64,000 nt of DNA from Bacteroidota bacterium (GCA_016713765.1 JADJON010000001.1:124001-188000); one strand, 5' to 3'. Shown: positions 35,638 to 46,910, numbered from the stretch's first letter. The notes: generated from the sequence alone by a model not told the origin. Translations and numbers: made by a program.

Positions 35638-35815
35638 GGTTGGTTGCGAGGAACGAGTCCGAGACCGAGGAGGGGTAGTTGCGAGGAACGTCAGACCGAG
35701 GAAGGTTAGTTACGAGGAACGTGACCGAGACCGAGGGAGGGTTAGTTGAGAGGAATTAGGCGGTACGTGGGATGTGAGAGCTTTTCCTCGGTCTCGGTCA
35801 CGCTCCTCGCATCTG
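35638..35815. repeat. Tandem repeats of about 32-36 bases upstream of lspA, with one inverted copy
   Basis: Three units share a core GTTGCGAGGAACG...CCGAGACCGAGG (about 35638-35671, 35672-35703, 35704-35739), with a partial fourth to about 35760. An inverted copy, CCTCGGTCTCGGTCACG then CTCCTCGC, lies at about 35786-35811, so a long hairpin can form. The array occupies the 250-base gap between the DksA-like stop and the lspA start, where the lspA promoter would be expected. Confidence 0.75.
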
Positions 35816-35880
35816 CATTTCATGAAAACGCCAGACCGAATCTAACCGATTCTGTCTGGCGTTATGCTGGATCTTCGTGC

Positions 35881-36680
35881 TCAGTCGCGGTATTGATTGA
35901 GCTTTGCTTCGATGCTTTGGGTCGTGTGCGGAACGGCGCGGAGGCGCTCTTTGGGAATGAGTTTTCCGGTTACACGGCAGATGCCGTAGGTCTTGTTCTC
36001 GATGCGGATGAGCGCGTTCTCGAGCTGCTCGATGAACTTCTTCTGACGACCGGCCAACTGTCCGGCCTCTTCTTTCGCGAGACTCCGGAACCGTCTTCCA
36101 GCATCTTGAACGTACTGGCGGTATCGTCGGTGCCGTGTTCATTCGCAGCCGTGAGCTGTGCCTGCAGCACATTCAGTTCATGGCGCGCTTCTTCGAGCTT
36201 CTTCACGATGATCTGACGGAATTCCTCCAGTTCCTTATCCGAGTAGCGCGTCTTGCCGGGATCTTCCTCCTTCGCCGGTGTCGCGGTCCGCGCCAGCGGA
36301 GTTTTGCTGATCGGCGGAATGGGTTTGGGTGCAGGATTGGCTGCCTTATAGGTAGGTGCAGGTGCCGCAGGACGCGGAGCCGATGCTGCCGGTTTCGCAG
36401 GAGCGGGAGCCGGTTTCGGTTTGACTACGACGGCCGGTTTCACCGGGGCTTTCGCAACGACAACTTTCTTGGCTGCCTTGCTGCGGGCTTGGCGACCTTT
36501 TTCGGGGCTGCCTTAGGAGCGACTTTCTTCGCGACCGGTTTCTTCGCCGCGGGCTTCTTGGGGCCGGTTTCGCTTTCGGCTTCGCCTTGGCGGCGGGCTT
36601 GGCAGCAGGTTTTTCGCAGCCGGCTTTGCTTTCGCTTTAGCAGCGGGTTTGGCCTTCTTCGGACTTGTCTTCTTGCTCAT
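35881..36680 (-). CDS. DksA/TraR-family protein with Lys/Ala/Pro-rich N-terminal extension, frameshifted
   Basis: Reconstructed from the ATG at 36680 (MSKKTSPKKAKPAAKAKAK). The first 75 or so residues are Lys-, Ala- and Pro-rich, like histone H1-type tails; a Pro/Ala linker follows, then the DksA-like helical hairpin (SDKELEEFRQIIVKKLEEAR, LEDGSG) and zinc-finger-like end (YGICRVTGKLIPKERLRAVP) to the stop at 35881. The finger keeps one Cys only, as in many Bacteroidota members. About four single-base losses break the frame: three in the extension and one near the EEAGQLAGRQKKF region. The family modulates RNA polymerase with ppGpp. The basic tail may bind DNA or RNA (inference). Confidence 0.8.
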
Positions 36681-36718
36681 GGCAACCTATCAATTAAATT
36701 ATAAGAAGTTAGGGAGGA

Positions 36719-39700
36719 TCAGTTGACCTGGCCCGGCGTGTGCCGGCGGATTTGTACGCGGGTCTGGATGTTATCGTCGACTTCCACCTCGTCGGCATTG
36801 TCGCCTTCGAGGCGATCCACCAGGTCGAGGGAGGCGGCCAAAATTTCGGCGCAAATATAGTCTTTATTGTTCAGCAGCGACGGCCGGATAGCCGCGTGAG
36901 TTCCTGGACTTTCAGCTCAATCCGGTCGGTTACTTGCAGCCCTTGTCTTTGCGCAGATTCTGCACCCGGTTGATGAATTCCCGGGCAATTCCTTCCTCGC
37001 GTAATTCCTCGTTCAGGGTCGTGTCCAGGGCCACCGTCAGTCGGCCTTCACTGGCCACCTGCCAGCCGGGGATGTCCTCCGACAGGATCTCCACGTCTTC
37101 GGGGGAAAGCGTGACGGTCTGTCCCTGCACCTTCAGTTCGAACGATTTCTCACTTTCCATGCGCAGGATGTCGGCCTGGTTCATCGCTCCGATCGCAACG
37201 GCCGTGTCTTTCATCAGTCCGCCGACTTTCTTACCCAGCACCTTGAAGTTGGGACGAATCTTTTTCACGAGTACGCCCGCTGTATCGGTGATGTATTCGA
37301 TGTTCTTCACGTTCACTTCTGCGAGTACCAGGGGACGCACCGATTCGAGCGTTGCGCGAAAACGCTCGTCCTCCGCCGGGATCATGATCCGTGCCAGCGG
37401 CTGGCGGACCCGGATGTTCACCTTCTTGCGTAAGGACAACACCATCGACGACAACTGCTGCGCGAGTTCCATGCGTTCTTCCAGCGCTTTGTCGATGATC
37501 TTATCATCCGACTGCGGAAAGAGGGCGAGGTGTACGGAAGCGACATCGTGCCGGCCCGTCACCGCGTTGAGGTCGCGGAAAAGCCGGTCGGCGTAGAAGG
37601 GCGCCACCGGCGACATCAGGACGGCAACGGTTTCCAGACAAGTATAAAGCGTCTGATAGGCCGCGATCTTGTCGGTGGTGTAATCACCTTTCCAGAAACG
37701 ACGACGACTGAGCCGAACGTACCAGTTACCGAGGTGCTCGCTGACGAAATCGGCGATAGCGCGGCAGGCACGGGTGGTTCGTATTCGGCGTAGCTCGCAT
37801 CCACCGTACGGACCAGCGTATGCAGTTCGGAGAGGATCCAGCGGTCCAGTTCGGTGCGTTCCGCGACCGGCACCTCCGCTTCGTTGAAGCGGAAGCCGTC
37901 GATGTTCGCGTAGAGCGCGAAGAACGCGTAGGTGTTGTGCAGGGTGCCGAAGAACTTTCGCTGCACTTCGGCGATGCCGTCGACGTTGAACTTGAGATTC
38001 TCCCCAGGCGCGGCGTTGCTGATCATGTACCAGCGCCGTGGCGTCGGGTCCGTATTGCTTCAGCGTCTCGAACGGATCAACCGCGTTGCCGAGACGTTTC
38101 GACATCTTGTTACCGTTCTTGTCGAGTACAAGACCGTTGCTCACCACATTGCGGAAAGCGACGGAGTCGAACAACATGACGGCGATGGCATGCAGGGGTA
38201 AAGAACCAGCCGCGGGTCTGGTCAACGCCTTCGGCGATGAAGTCGGCCGGGAAGGCTGGGGTGTCCTTTTGTGAAGGAGCGGTAGCGGGATCGCCCATCC
38301 ATGGAACTGGGCGTAGGGCATCGCGCCTGAATCGAACCAGACGTCGATGAGGTCCGCTTCGCGGAACATCTTCTTTCCGTCGGGGAGACCAGTACGATGT
38401 TGTCGACGTACGGACGGTGCAGGTCGAAGTCGGGTTGGGCGGGATCAATGTGCTCGAGGTGCTTCGCGTCCATGAAACCCGCGGCGATGGACTTCTTCAT
38501 ATCCTCGCGGAGTTGTTCGAGCGAGCCGATGCACAGTTCTTCCTGCGCGTCTTCGCTTCGCCAGATCGGCAGCGGAATGCCCCAGTAACGGGAACGTGAA
38601 AGGTTCCAGTCGACCAGGTTCTCGAGCCAGTTACCGAAGCGGCCGGTGCCGGTCGACTCGGGTTTCCAGTTGATGGTGGTATTCAATTCGGCCATCCGGT
38701 CTTTCAAGGCGGTGGTCCGGATGAACCAGAGTCGAGCGGATAATACAGTACGGGCTTATCGGTACGCCAGCAATGCGGGTAGTTGTGCTCGTAGCGTTCC
38801 GACTTGAAGGCCTTGCCTTCTTTCTTCAGTTTGATGACGATGCGGTCGTCGACGCTGAGGTATTTTTCGCCACCCTGCTTCTTGCGTTCGGCTTTCTCTT
38901 CTTCGGTGTAGTACTGCTCTTTCACGTACTCGCCGGCGAAGTCGGTGACCTCGGCAATGAAGCGACCCTGCTTGTCGACCAGCGTGAGCGAGCCCACGCC
39001 ATTCTGCTTCGCGACGCGGAAGTCGTCGGCGCCGAAGCTCGGCGCGATGTGTACGATACCGGTGCCGTCTTCCGTGGTGACGAAATCGCCCAGCACTACG
39101 CGGAACGCGTCGCCGTCGGTCGGTTGGGCATAGGGCAATAGCTGCTCGTAGCGGATGCCGTCGAGCGATTTGCCATTCGTCTCGCCCAATACTCGGAACG
39201 GAATCGCTTTGTCGCCCGATTTGTAATCGTCGAATGAGAGTTCGGCGTTCTTCTCCGGGAAGTATTTTCCCAACAGGTCCTTGGCCAGAATGACGGTTAC
39301 TTTCTCGTGCGTGTACTGATTGTACGTAGCAACAGCAACGTAAACGATCTTGGCACCAACGGCCAGTGCGGTGTTGGAGGAAGCGTCCAGGGAGTGGTCG
39401 TCCAGGCGAGGAAGGCGGTTTTCCCCTCAGCAGCTGACAAACCGAACGCCTTGGCAATCGCATCACCTGGCACATGGAACATCGCCACTGCCGACGTATC
39501 CTTCACGTTCTTGTATGTGCCCGGCTGGTTGAGCTCGTGCGAACTCAGTCCGGTACCGGCAGCCGGCGAATACGGCTGGATGGTGTAGCCTTTGTAGAGC
39601 AGTCCTTTTTTATAGAACTGCGACAGGAGGTACCAGCAAGTCTCGATGTACTCGTTCTCGAAGGTGATGTACGGATGCTCGAGGTCGACCCAGTAACCCA

Positions 39701-40117
39701 TCTTCCTGGTGAGGTCGTCCCAAACATCTTTGTACTTCATCACCTCGCGGCGACAAGCTTTGTTGTAGTCTTCGATGGAGATCGTCTTCCCGATATCATC
39801 CTTTCGGATGCCGAGCGTTTTTTCGACGCTCAGTTCGATGGGCAGACCGTGGGTATCCCAACCGCCTTTGCGCTTTACCTGGAAACCTTTGAGCGTACGA
39901 TACCGGCAAAAATGTCCTTGATGGCACGGGCCATGACGTGATGGATACCGGGCAGGCCATTCGCCGAAGGCGGGCCTTCATAAAAGGTGAAGGCGGGACG
40001 CCCCTCGCGGCTGCTGACGCTTTGCTCAAACGTCTGCTCGCGCTCCCAGGTCTCAAGCACCTCCCTGGCGATGCCGGGCAGGTCAAGGTTGCGGTATTCC
40101 GGGTAATTGGTCGACAT
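36719..40117 (-). CDS. ileS: Isoleucine--tRNA ligase, multiply frameshifted
   Basis: Starts at 40117 (MSTNYPEYRNLDLPGIAREV) after a consensus promoter. The HIGH-type motif region GPPSANGLPGIHHV is near residue 55, and KMSKR (NGNKMSKRLGN) is at about 38092-38108. The editing-domain and anticodon-domain segments are all present, but in at least eight successive frames. The C-terminal stretch (LLNNKDYICAEILAASLDLV, then NIQTRVQIRRH) runs to a stop at 36719-36721. At the joins I read, one missing base restores the frame. The enzyme is essential, so consensus errors are far more likely than decay. It charges tRNA-Ile in the cytoplasm and edits valine. Confidence 0.92.
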
Positions 40118-40462
40118 AAATAAAGGCCGCAAAGGTACGGAATTCCGGAGGTAACAAGAAGGGGTAAACAGGTTGATTTTTAGGGTTTTGCGAATGGTTC
40201 GGTCAAGCGATGGACCATAGGGCTCGAAAATGCCGTTTTCTTAATAAAAATGGCGATTTCGGAATACTATCATCAAGTCGATGAGTTGAGCGTTTTATAC
40301 TATCAATAATTGCTATAAATAAATATTAATTGGAGTTTTTGAAAATTTTAGCCTATTAATGATGCTATATTTTTACTCTACTAACTATCTCATTATTAAG
40401 GTTAAATCGTCCGTAAATGCCCGATCCCTTTTGTACCTTTTTCAAGATTTAAACTCCTCCCC
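40118..40462. promoter_or_regulatory. AT-rich 345-base divergent intergenic region with two promoters
   Basis: On the ileS side, minus strand: TACCTTTG at 40130-40137 and TTG at 40155-40157 with a 17-base spacer, both consensus. On the plus side, TACCTTTT at 40434-40441 precedes the GloVer gene. A possible 8-bp hairpin with one G-U pair lies at 40232-40254. The middle (about 40240-40390) is clearly richer in A and T than the surroundings and codes for nothing that I can support. Confidence 0.6.
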
Positions 40463-41849
40463 ATGCGACACGTTCTTCTCTCCTGCCTTTGCATTTTACT
40501 CTTGCAACCCGCCGCCTATACCCAGCATCTTTGGGGTTGTTATTCGATCGGTGGCACTTATGGTGCCGGCACATTTTTCCGGATGGACCTGGGTGGCGGA
40601 AACCTGACCCGCTATTTCAACTGTGGAGTAGGCGATAGCGGTTCCCCACAGACGACTTTTCTGCCCCAGCCCGGCAACTTCTATTACGGCATGACGGTTT
40701 CGGGTGGCCAATATGTGCGTGGCGACATTTACCTGTTCGATGTCTCAAGTCCGCAGTACACCAGCCTGTTCAGTATGGATACGGCATCGGGCTATTATCC
40801 GCGCGGTCCGCTTTACAAGGCCGGCGACGGCAACCTGACGGCCTGACGAGCAATGGAGGCGCGAATGGTCTCGGTGTGTTGTTCCGGTTCGATCCGTCGA
40901 CGAATGTTTACACCAAACTCCATGAGTTCGATGGACCGACAGGACAATATCCGGACGGCGGCGTAGTGCAGGCTGCTAATGGGAAGATCTACGGCATGAC
41001 CACCACGGGCGGCAGTGCCGGCGGCGGCGGTGTGATCTTTTCCTGGGATCCCACCACTTCGACCTATCTCGTCGAATATAGTTTCTCGTTCTCCGACGGG
41101 TTTACGCCGTTTGGAACACTGACCGAATACAACGGTTACCTCTGGGGACTAACCTTCGGCGGCGGCGCAACCGGGAACGGGACCCTCTTCCGCTTTGATC
41201 CTTCCACTTCCACACATTTGTTGAAATATTCGTTCGACGGAACAAACGGTTCGGCTCCTCAGGGAAATCTCACCCTTGGCGCGAACGGCATACTTTATAG
41301 CGCCGCTTCGCAAGGCGGCACCGACAGCTACGGCGTGTTGTTCTCCTTCGATACGAACAACGACCAATACACCGTGCTGCACGATTTCGATCCGCTCGAA
41401 GGATCGCGGCCACGTGGCCAGCTTTGCTATGCTTCCGACGGTAAGGTGTACGGCACCTGTTTCAACGGAGGCGCGAACAGTCTTGGCTCCATCTATTCTA
41501 CGATCCGATTACGAATACCTATGCCACCATCGATGATGGCGAATTCACCGATGGCGGGACGCCGTATGCCGGGTTGATCGAGTATGCATTCACCATCGGC
41601 ATCGAAGAAACCGACCCGAACGTGGTCCGGATCTTCTCCGAACCCCGCGAGCAGGAAGATCAACTATGCTGTTGAAACAGGAGCCTTCCCCCGACCAGAT
41701 CCGGGTGTACGATCCCTCGGGCGTCTTTGTTCAACCCTGCTGCCTGTGACCAACACCGGCATGCTCGAACTTGAACCCGGTTGTTACACGCTCCTGATCG
41801 ATTGGACGGATCGCCGAGCAGTCAGCGCCTGATCGTTACGGGTGAATAA
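40463..41849 (+). CDS. T9SS protein with GloVer tandem repeats (copy 1), frameshifted
   Basis: A signal peptide (about 1-20) precedes about six repeats of the GloVer type: units with an LF.FDPST word, an LHEFDG or SFDGTNG word and a G.IYGMT..GG word, about 50 residues each, probably a propeller. The C-terminal SPNPASRKINYAV, then QIRVYDPSGVF, then PGCYTLLIDW is a T9SS type A domain. Frames change about six times (e.g. near 40840 and 41505, and several times after 41640); in each case I checked, one missing base would restore the protein. It is a paralogue of the gene at 42750, with a small T9SS gene between them. The role is unknown, presumably surface or extracellular binding. Confidence 0.75.
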
Positions 41850-41956
41850 GCGTACGTACATATGTTAACGTGAAAACGATCAGGCGGCAGGTATCGATCA
41901 GGCGGACAAACATTTACATCTTTGCCTTTACAATCGATAACCGAAAATTCATCGTG

Positions 41957-42537
41957 ATGAAAAAGCTTCTGTTCACCCTATGCTGTGTGATGATGTCCTA
42001 ACCGCCATGGCGCAAGTCTGCACCGTCATCATAACCCATGTCATCAATGGCAACCAGGTACAATACTATGGCGCCAGTCCCGACAATCCGTCCGGTTGGA
42101 GCTGGTTTTTCAACGGCGGCACCCCGCTGACCTCCTCCCAACAGAATCCGATCGTCACCTATTCGACTCCCGGCCAATACATCTGTGCCCTGTCCGTGTA
42201 CGGCGGTCCCAACAACTGCAATTCCTCCGTATCAAACGCGACCGATTCCGTCGTCATCGTATCGACCGGTATACCGACGGAAGAACCGTCGCAGTTCAGC
42301 ATCCGGCTCCTGACCGGCAACTCCCCGCGCATTCAGATCATCAACAACAAAACACAGCAAGTGCGGGCGGACCTTCAGGACCTCAGCGGCAGGAAAGTAG
42401 CGACCATCTTCGACGGCATGCTGTTGTCCGGAGTGAACGAATTATCGATCGATGCCTACAACCTGGCTTCGGGCAGGTATCTGCTAACGGTCAGCAAAGA
42501 GGACGGCGTGGTGACCGAGAAATTTTTCATTCCGTAA
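41957..42537 (+). CDS. Small secreted PKD-like protein with T9SS domain, one frameshift
   Basis: The ATG at 41957 gives a signal peptide (MKKLLFTLCCVMMS, then LTAMAQVC after a shift near 41995, where one C appears to be missing from a short run). The mature protein of about 170 residues has one PKD-like Ig domain (SGWSWFFNGGTPLTSSQQNP, TYSTPGQYICALSVYG) and a T9SS sorting domain (ADLQDLSGRKVATIFDG, YNLASGRYLLTVS). It lies between two GloVer paralogues. Such small PKD plus sorting-domain proteins may act as adhesive or cell-surface decoration; no enzymatic residues are visible. Confidence 0.75.
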
Positions 42538-42749
42538 GCAGACGGCTTCCCGCTAACAGCGGCAGGCATATTGGCCCGGAATATTTTCGGGATGTACTGA
42601 TAGTATGCGGTACGTCCGGGTCCGACATTGGAAAACTTGTTCATGCCCGATTAATTTTTCAGGCGGATCAGCCTTGAAACTGTCATGTCTAAAGCCTCCA
42701 CGTCACTGAATTCATTATCTTGGATTTCCATTTAAAACAATGCTCCCCC

Positions 42750-44184
42750 ATGTTACGTCCAGGGTGGTTGTTCTATTGTGTCCTCCTTGTCCGCGTCCTG
42801 CCTGTATCAGCTCAGTTCATTTACGGACAATGCTCCGTCGGCGGCACATACGGCGATGGCGTGTTCTTTGAATACAACATACGCACCGGGCAATTCAGGG
42901 AGGTACATCATTGCGGCATCAATTTCTGTTCCGGTCCGGGCAAATCATTAGTAGCCCTGCCTCCTGATTATCTCTTTGGAACAACTACCATTGGGGGAAT
43001 GGGGTCGGAAGGAGATATATTCCGGCTTGAAACCGGTTCCGGATATTATTATTCTCTTCAATCCCTCAACCAGTCCAATGGTAGGCTTCCATATGGCGGG
43101 TTAATGCGTGCCAGCAATGGTATGCTGTATGGAATGACAACTTCCGGCGGCGACTACGATCTCGGGACGTTGTTTCTGTATGATCCGGTCGGGCTCTTCT
43201 TCGATCGCCTCTATAGTTTCAACGGATCGGAAGGCAGAAGCCCGGAGTCAACTGTCTGTGAGGGCCCTGACGGAAAACTATACGGTACTACCGGTTACGG
43301 CGGTAACCGCAACACGGGGGGTACTTTTTGTTTCGATCCGCTAACCGGTAGTTATTCTGTACTGCATCACTTCGAGCCACCATCGGGAGCCGCGCCGCTT
43401 TGCGGACCAATGTATCAGGATGGGAGCATTTGGGGTTTATGCTACACTGGCGGTCAGTTCGGATTGGGTGTCCTTTACCGCTATGACATCAACAGCAGTA
43501 ATTACCGTGTGGAGTTTTCCTTTGATCGCATCAATGGAGCGTTTCCAACAAGCCCATTGATTCCTGCAGGCGTAAATGAGATCTATGGAATCACCAGTCA
43601 GGGAGGGCTATATGATCAGGGAGCCATTTTTCGCTATTCGACAGCACACGGGATCTACCAGAAGCTGCACGACTTTGAAGGAAACAACGGCGATCTTCCG
43701 ATGGGCCCACTCCTGGTCGCTTCGGACGGACAACTCTACGGCACCACCCAATTGAGCGGCACACATGGCTATGGAACCTTGTTCCGATTTAACCCGGACT
43801 CCCTTGGCTTCGAAGTGCTTTTAACTTTGACCGATACAATGGCATTTATCCCCAGGGAAGCCTCGTAGAATATCCGGTCTCCATTGGTATTCCTAATCTT
43901 CCTCAAGAGTATTTTCTTCTTGCACCAATCCCGTCAAACGGGAACATTCGCTATGAATTCCCAGCCAGCAGGCCAGCTGTTCGTTTACGTGTTATCACGT
44001 CAACGGGAATAGAAGTAACTCGAATCGAAAAGCCGCCCTCCGAAGGTCGCCTGCAGTTAGCTTCCGGTTTTATACCGTGATGCTTGAATGGGAGGATTGC
44101 CCCCTATTTGCAGAAAGATCGTTATTGAGTAACAGGCAGATACTTCCTTCGTGTCAGTTACGGCGGCCAATTGCAAGTCCATGA
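42750..44184 (+). CDS. T9SS protein with GloVer tandem repeats (copy 2), frameshifted
   Basis: I use the ATG at 42750 (MLRPGWLFYCVLLVRVLPVS), where the signal peptide begins. Repeats follow with the same words as copy 1: GGTYGDGVFFEYN, LMRASNGMLYGMTTSGGDYD, LYGTTGYGGN, LHHFEPPSGAAP, LHDFEGNNGDLP, LYGTTQLSG. Near 43835 a lost base in a T run shifts the frame to DRYNGIYPQGSLVEYPVSIG, and near 44068 another leads into SGFYTVMLEWED, the end of a sorting domain resembling that of copy 1. The exact C-terminus is uncertain: the last readable stop is 44182-44184. Function unknown; it shares ancestry with the gene at 40463. Confidence 0.75.
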
Positions 44185-44254
44185 ACCATTCTCCTGACGT
44201 GGCCCTATAATTGAAACCGGAAACTTAACTTCGCAACATATTTCCGGAAAATCT

Positions 44255-45005
44255 ATGAAAGCGAATACTCGTTCAGGCCTCCTGATCTTCCTGTTACTTT
44301 CGGTATTGGAACTGCGAGGCTCCGACCGCTTCTATTTCCAATGGGGCTGGAATAAAGAAACCTATTCCAAGAGTACCATCCATTTCACCAATGGCGACGA
44401 GTATGACCTCTATTGGGAAAAAGCGAAGGCGCACGATAAACCCGACTTCAATTATATTCTCAGTCCGCAGATCACGATTCCACAATTCAGTTTTCGTCTG
44501 GGCGTACGGATAAAGGACAAGTGGTTCGTTGAACTGAATCACGACCATGCCAAGTATGTGGTGGAACGCAACCAGATCGTGCGCATGTACGGAACACGGA
44601 ACGGCCAGATGGTCGATGAGAACGTCGAATTGCGCTGGAGCGAGTTCAACTTCGAACATACCAACGGCGCCAACTTCTGGATGCTCATGGCCGCGCGTGA
44701 ATTCGACTCACTCTTCGCTTCTCCGAACTTCGGCGCGTTCGCGAAGGCCGGCGGCGGCCTGCTTTATCCCCGGACGGATGTGACGCTGTTCGGGAAACGG
44801 TTTAACAACAACTTCCACATAGCCGGTTATCTGGTGGGTGTTGAGGGCAGCTTCCGCTATTATCCGTTCCGGCATTTCTATCTGGATCTCAGTGGCAAAA
44901 CAGGTTATGCCAAATTATACCAACGCCTTAACGGTGGAAGGCGGAAAGGCGCAACACTCCTTCGTTTTCCTGGAAGGGATCTTTAGCCCGGGTGTGCGCA
45001 TCTGA
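44255..45005 (+). CDS. Outer-membrane beta-barrel protein, unknown, one frameshift
   Basis: A signal peptide (about 1-22) is followed by FYFQWGWNKETYSKSTIHF and alternating strands (FRLGVRIKDKWFVELNHDHAKYV, FHIAGYLVGVEGSFRYYPF, HFYLDLSGKTGYA), suggesting a porin-like barrel of about 250 residues. Near 44910 the frame changes; the other frame gives NYTNALTVEGGKAQHSFVF, then EGIFSPGVRI and a stop at 45003-45005, a plausible last strand. It is not a T9SS protein. The Bacteroidota family is probably conserved but unnamed; function unknown. Confidence 0.65.
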
Positions 45006-45033
45006 TCTTGTAGAGGTGTTCTTTGAATCTAAG

Positions 45034-45070
45034 AACACGGAATACACGGAGATCACGGACATTCACGGTT
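45034..45070. repeat. Dispersed ACACGGA repeat
   Basis: ACACGGAATACACGGAGATC followed by ACGGACATTCACGG, near-identical in pattern to 19875-19910. It overlaps the last codons of the convergent minus-strand gene. Confidence 0.55.
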
Positions 45071-45713
45071 TCGTAAATTCCGCCACCCGGTCGCCAAAAA
45101 GATATTTGTTGCTGAACCGCAGGGATTGACCTTCCAGACTTACTGTTACCCGGTCGAACACCACTTCACCGAGACTGGGATTGAGCGTGAATTCGAAATA
45201 GTTGGAAGGGTCGTTGGAGCAATCGATGATGGTGGGTTCGTCCGGGAACACCGCGTGTATCAATTCGATCCGCTTTATCCCATCTGCATTGAACCGCACA
45301 ATGCCGTCGATACCGCTTTCTTCGATCAGTGAATCCCGATCTGTGAAGGCAAAGCAGACGACGGATTGCTGGAGGTACGTATTCTTATCGGTGATCTTGA
45401 TCACCTTTCCAGGTCCACCTTCCCGTGCGCTTTTCCTGAGCTTGAAATCCTGCCCTTTCTTCTTACTTCCCTGGAGCACGACCGTTCCCGAGTCCAGCGA
45501 CCAGGTACCGGAGGCCTGACGGTCGGAGGCTCCGTAAGTGTAGAAGAACTCAAACGTGTGATCAGCGCTGAGCCGTAATCCGGAGGCAACCTCACGAAAG
45601 CCGTGGAGGGAATAGTCGCCGGCAATGTCTTGGGCCGATAGCAAAGAAGGCATGGTTACAGCCAAAAGGAATAACAAACGGATTACGCGACTGCGCAAGG
45701 CTTCAGCATTCAT
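45063..45713 (-). CDS. Secreted protein of unknown function
   Basis: I use the ATG at 45713, where a signal peptide begins (MNAEALRSRVIRLLFLLAV, cleavage near LLSAQD); it lies 2 bases after the stop of the upstream Omp28-like gene, so the two are probably co-transcribed. The 216-residue product starts the mature part with AGDYSLHGFREVASGLRLSA and continues FEFFYTYGASDRQASGTWSL, a lipocalin-like or calycin-like strand pattern seen in small periplasmic proteins. No catalytic motif. The frame is intact although the neighbouring genes are broken. Confidence 0.65.
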   Translation of the reverse strand: MNAEALRSRVIRLLFLLAVTMPSLLSAQDIAGDYSLHGFREVASGLRLSADHTFEFFYTYGASDRQASGTWSLDSGTVVLQGSKKKGQDFKLRKSAREGGPGKVIKITDKNTYLQQSVVCFAFTDRDSLIEESGIDGIVRFNADGIKRIELIHAVFPDEPTIIDCSNDPSNYFEFTLNPSLGEVVFDRVTVSLEGQSLRFSNKYLFGDRVAEFTKP

Positions 45714-45715
45714 AC

Positions 45716-46818
45716 TCAGGCCACAACGCATATGCGCGTAGCGAAGAAGGATCCGCCGGCAGTTGATAGCTGAAGTTGATAGATCCCGGCAGGAAGACCG
45801 CGCGGCGACCATTGCCAGGTATGCCGCCCGGCGACCTCATAGCTGATAACCGGATCGATCACACGCTCGCCGAGTTGATTGAACAGCTCGTAACGGACCT
45901 CTCCCGTGATGGATAAATCGTAAGCGACTTCGGTACGACCAAAACGCGAAATGGGATTGGGAGCCAGGTGGCATTCAAGGCAGCAGGCGAAGGTGTGTTC
46001 AGGTTGGTCGATAACATCCAGTCGCGCAACCGCACCGTTTCCGCGTTGAGGATCTCCTTTTGATTGAGCGACGTATCGCCATCGTAGGTCACGATCGCGA
46101 CCAGGTGCAACTGGTCAAGGTTCCAGGAAGGATCAGGGATGAAACTGAAATCGGACGAATACGTGATTCCGGTCACTGCTACTGGCGGCAACCCGCCGGT
46201 CACACCCCACGGACCGCCAAGACAACGGCGAATGGCTTCGTTGTGGTACCAGTTCACGAGCGGATTATTGCCGTTCTGGATCGTAGAATAATAATTGTGC
46301 TGTTCCAGCGAGCCAACAGCCGGTATGCTGTCTTCTTGATGATGACATTCACGCGCAAGGGGCGCCCGGTGTGGGGCCGCCGAAAAATTCGCATCGACGG
46401 TAAAATGGTAGGCTGCCCCATCAAATGACAGATCCCGCATGCCCACGGAGACAATGGCCGGGGTGTTGTAGCGGTTCAGGAAACGGGTACGAAACGAAAG
46501 ATGCGACAGGATGATGCGGGATGCTCCGGCAAACTTGTACCGATCCACCGCTCCACCGGGATAGCTCGACACCCCGAAGAGGGTTTTGACTGGCGTCCAT
46601 TCGGGGATCTCCAGATCGTCCCATTCGTGCCAGGCCAGGCCGATCGTATTATCGGGATAATCATGCTCGATCTCTTCTATTTTGATCGCCGCATCCGGGC
46701 ACGCTCCGCACCAGGCGCCGGTGAATTCTTCGATGACGACCCGGCGGGTGGTTTGGGCGGACACCATCGCTGCCAGGAGCAAGCCTGCCAACAGAAAAAA
46801 TGTACAGATTGACTTCAT
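45716..46818 (-). CDS. Omp28-related secreted protein with thioredoxin-like start and T9SS domain, frameshifted
   Basis: A signal peptide (about 1-21) is followed by VVIEEFTGAWCGACPDAAIK, with a thioredoxin-type CGAC motif, then the Omp28-like domain (SSYPGGAVDRY, GWYHNEA-like WYHNEAIRRCLGGPWG). In another frame past 45990 the reading HLAPNPISRFGRTEVAYDLS, then YELFNQLGERV and GLPAGIYQLQLST gives a T9SS sorting domain and a stop at 45716. About three single-base losses (near 46375, 46345 and 45990) explain the breaks. A disulfide or surface-lipoprotein-like role is inferred from the domain only. A consensus promoter precedes it. Confidence 0.82.
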
Positions 46819-46835
46819 GGGATAAATGCTGTATC

Positions 46836-46863
46836 CAAATATAGCAATTCAAGCGATCTGCAA
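46836..46863 (-). promoter_or_regulatory. Promoter of the Omp28-like operon
   Basis: Minus strand: TTG at 46861-46863, a 17-base spacer, TATATTTG at 46836-46843, both consensus, 17 bases before the start codon. Confidence 0.65.
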
Positions 46864-46910
46864 AACCGTTAACTACGCGCAACTCGCGTTCCAACGATTC
46901 AAAGTACTGC

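Noticed and set aside
35638..35760. Possible CRISPR array
   Set aside because: Units follow each other without unique spacers and diverge in sequence; better described as a tandem repeat.
36852..36859. TATATTTG on the minus strand, which looked like a promoter for the DksA-like gene
   Set aside because: It lies inside the reconstructed C-terminal part of ileS (reading LLNNKDYICAEILAASLDL), so it is coding sequence; the short ileS reading ending at 36930 is a frameshift product.
36719..40117. Programmed frameshifting or split-gene organisation of ileS
   Set aside because: There are eight or more breaks without slippery-site signals, and the same single-base-loss pattern occurs in all neighbouring genes; consensus error is simpler.
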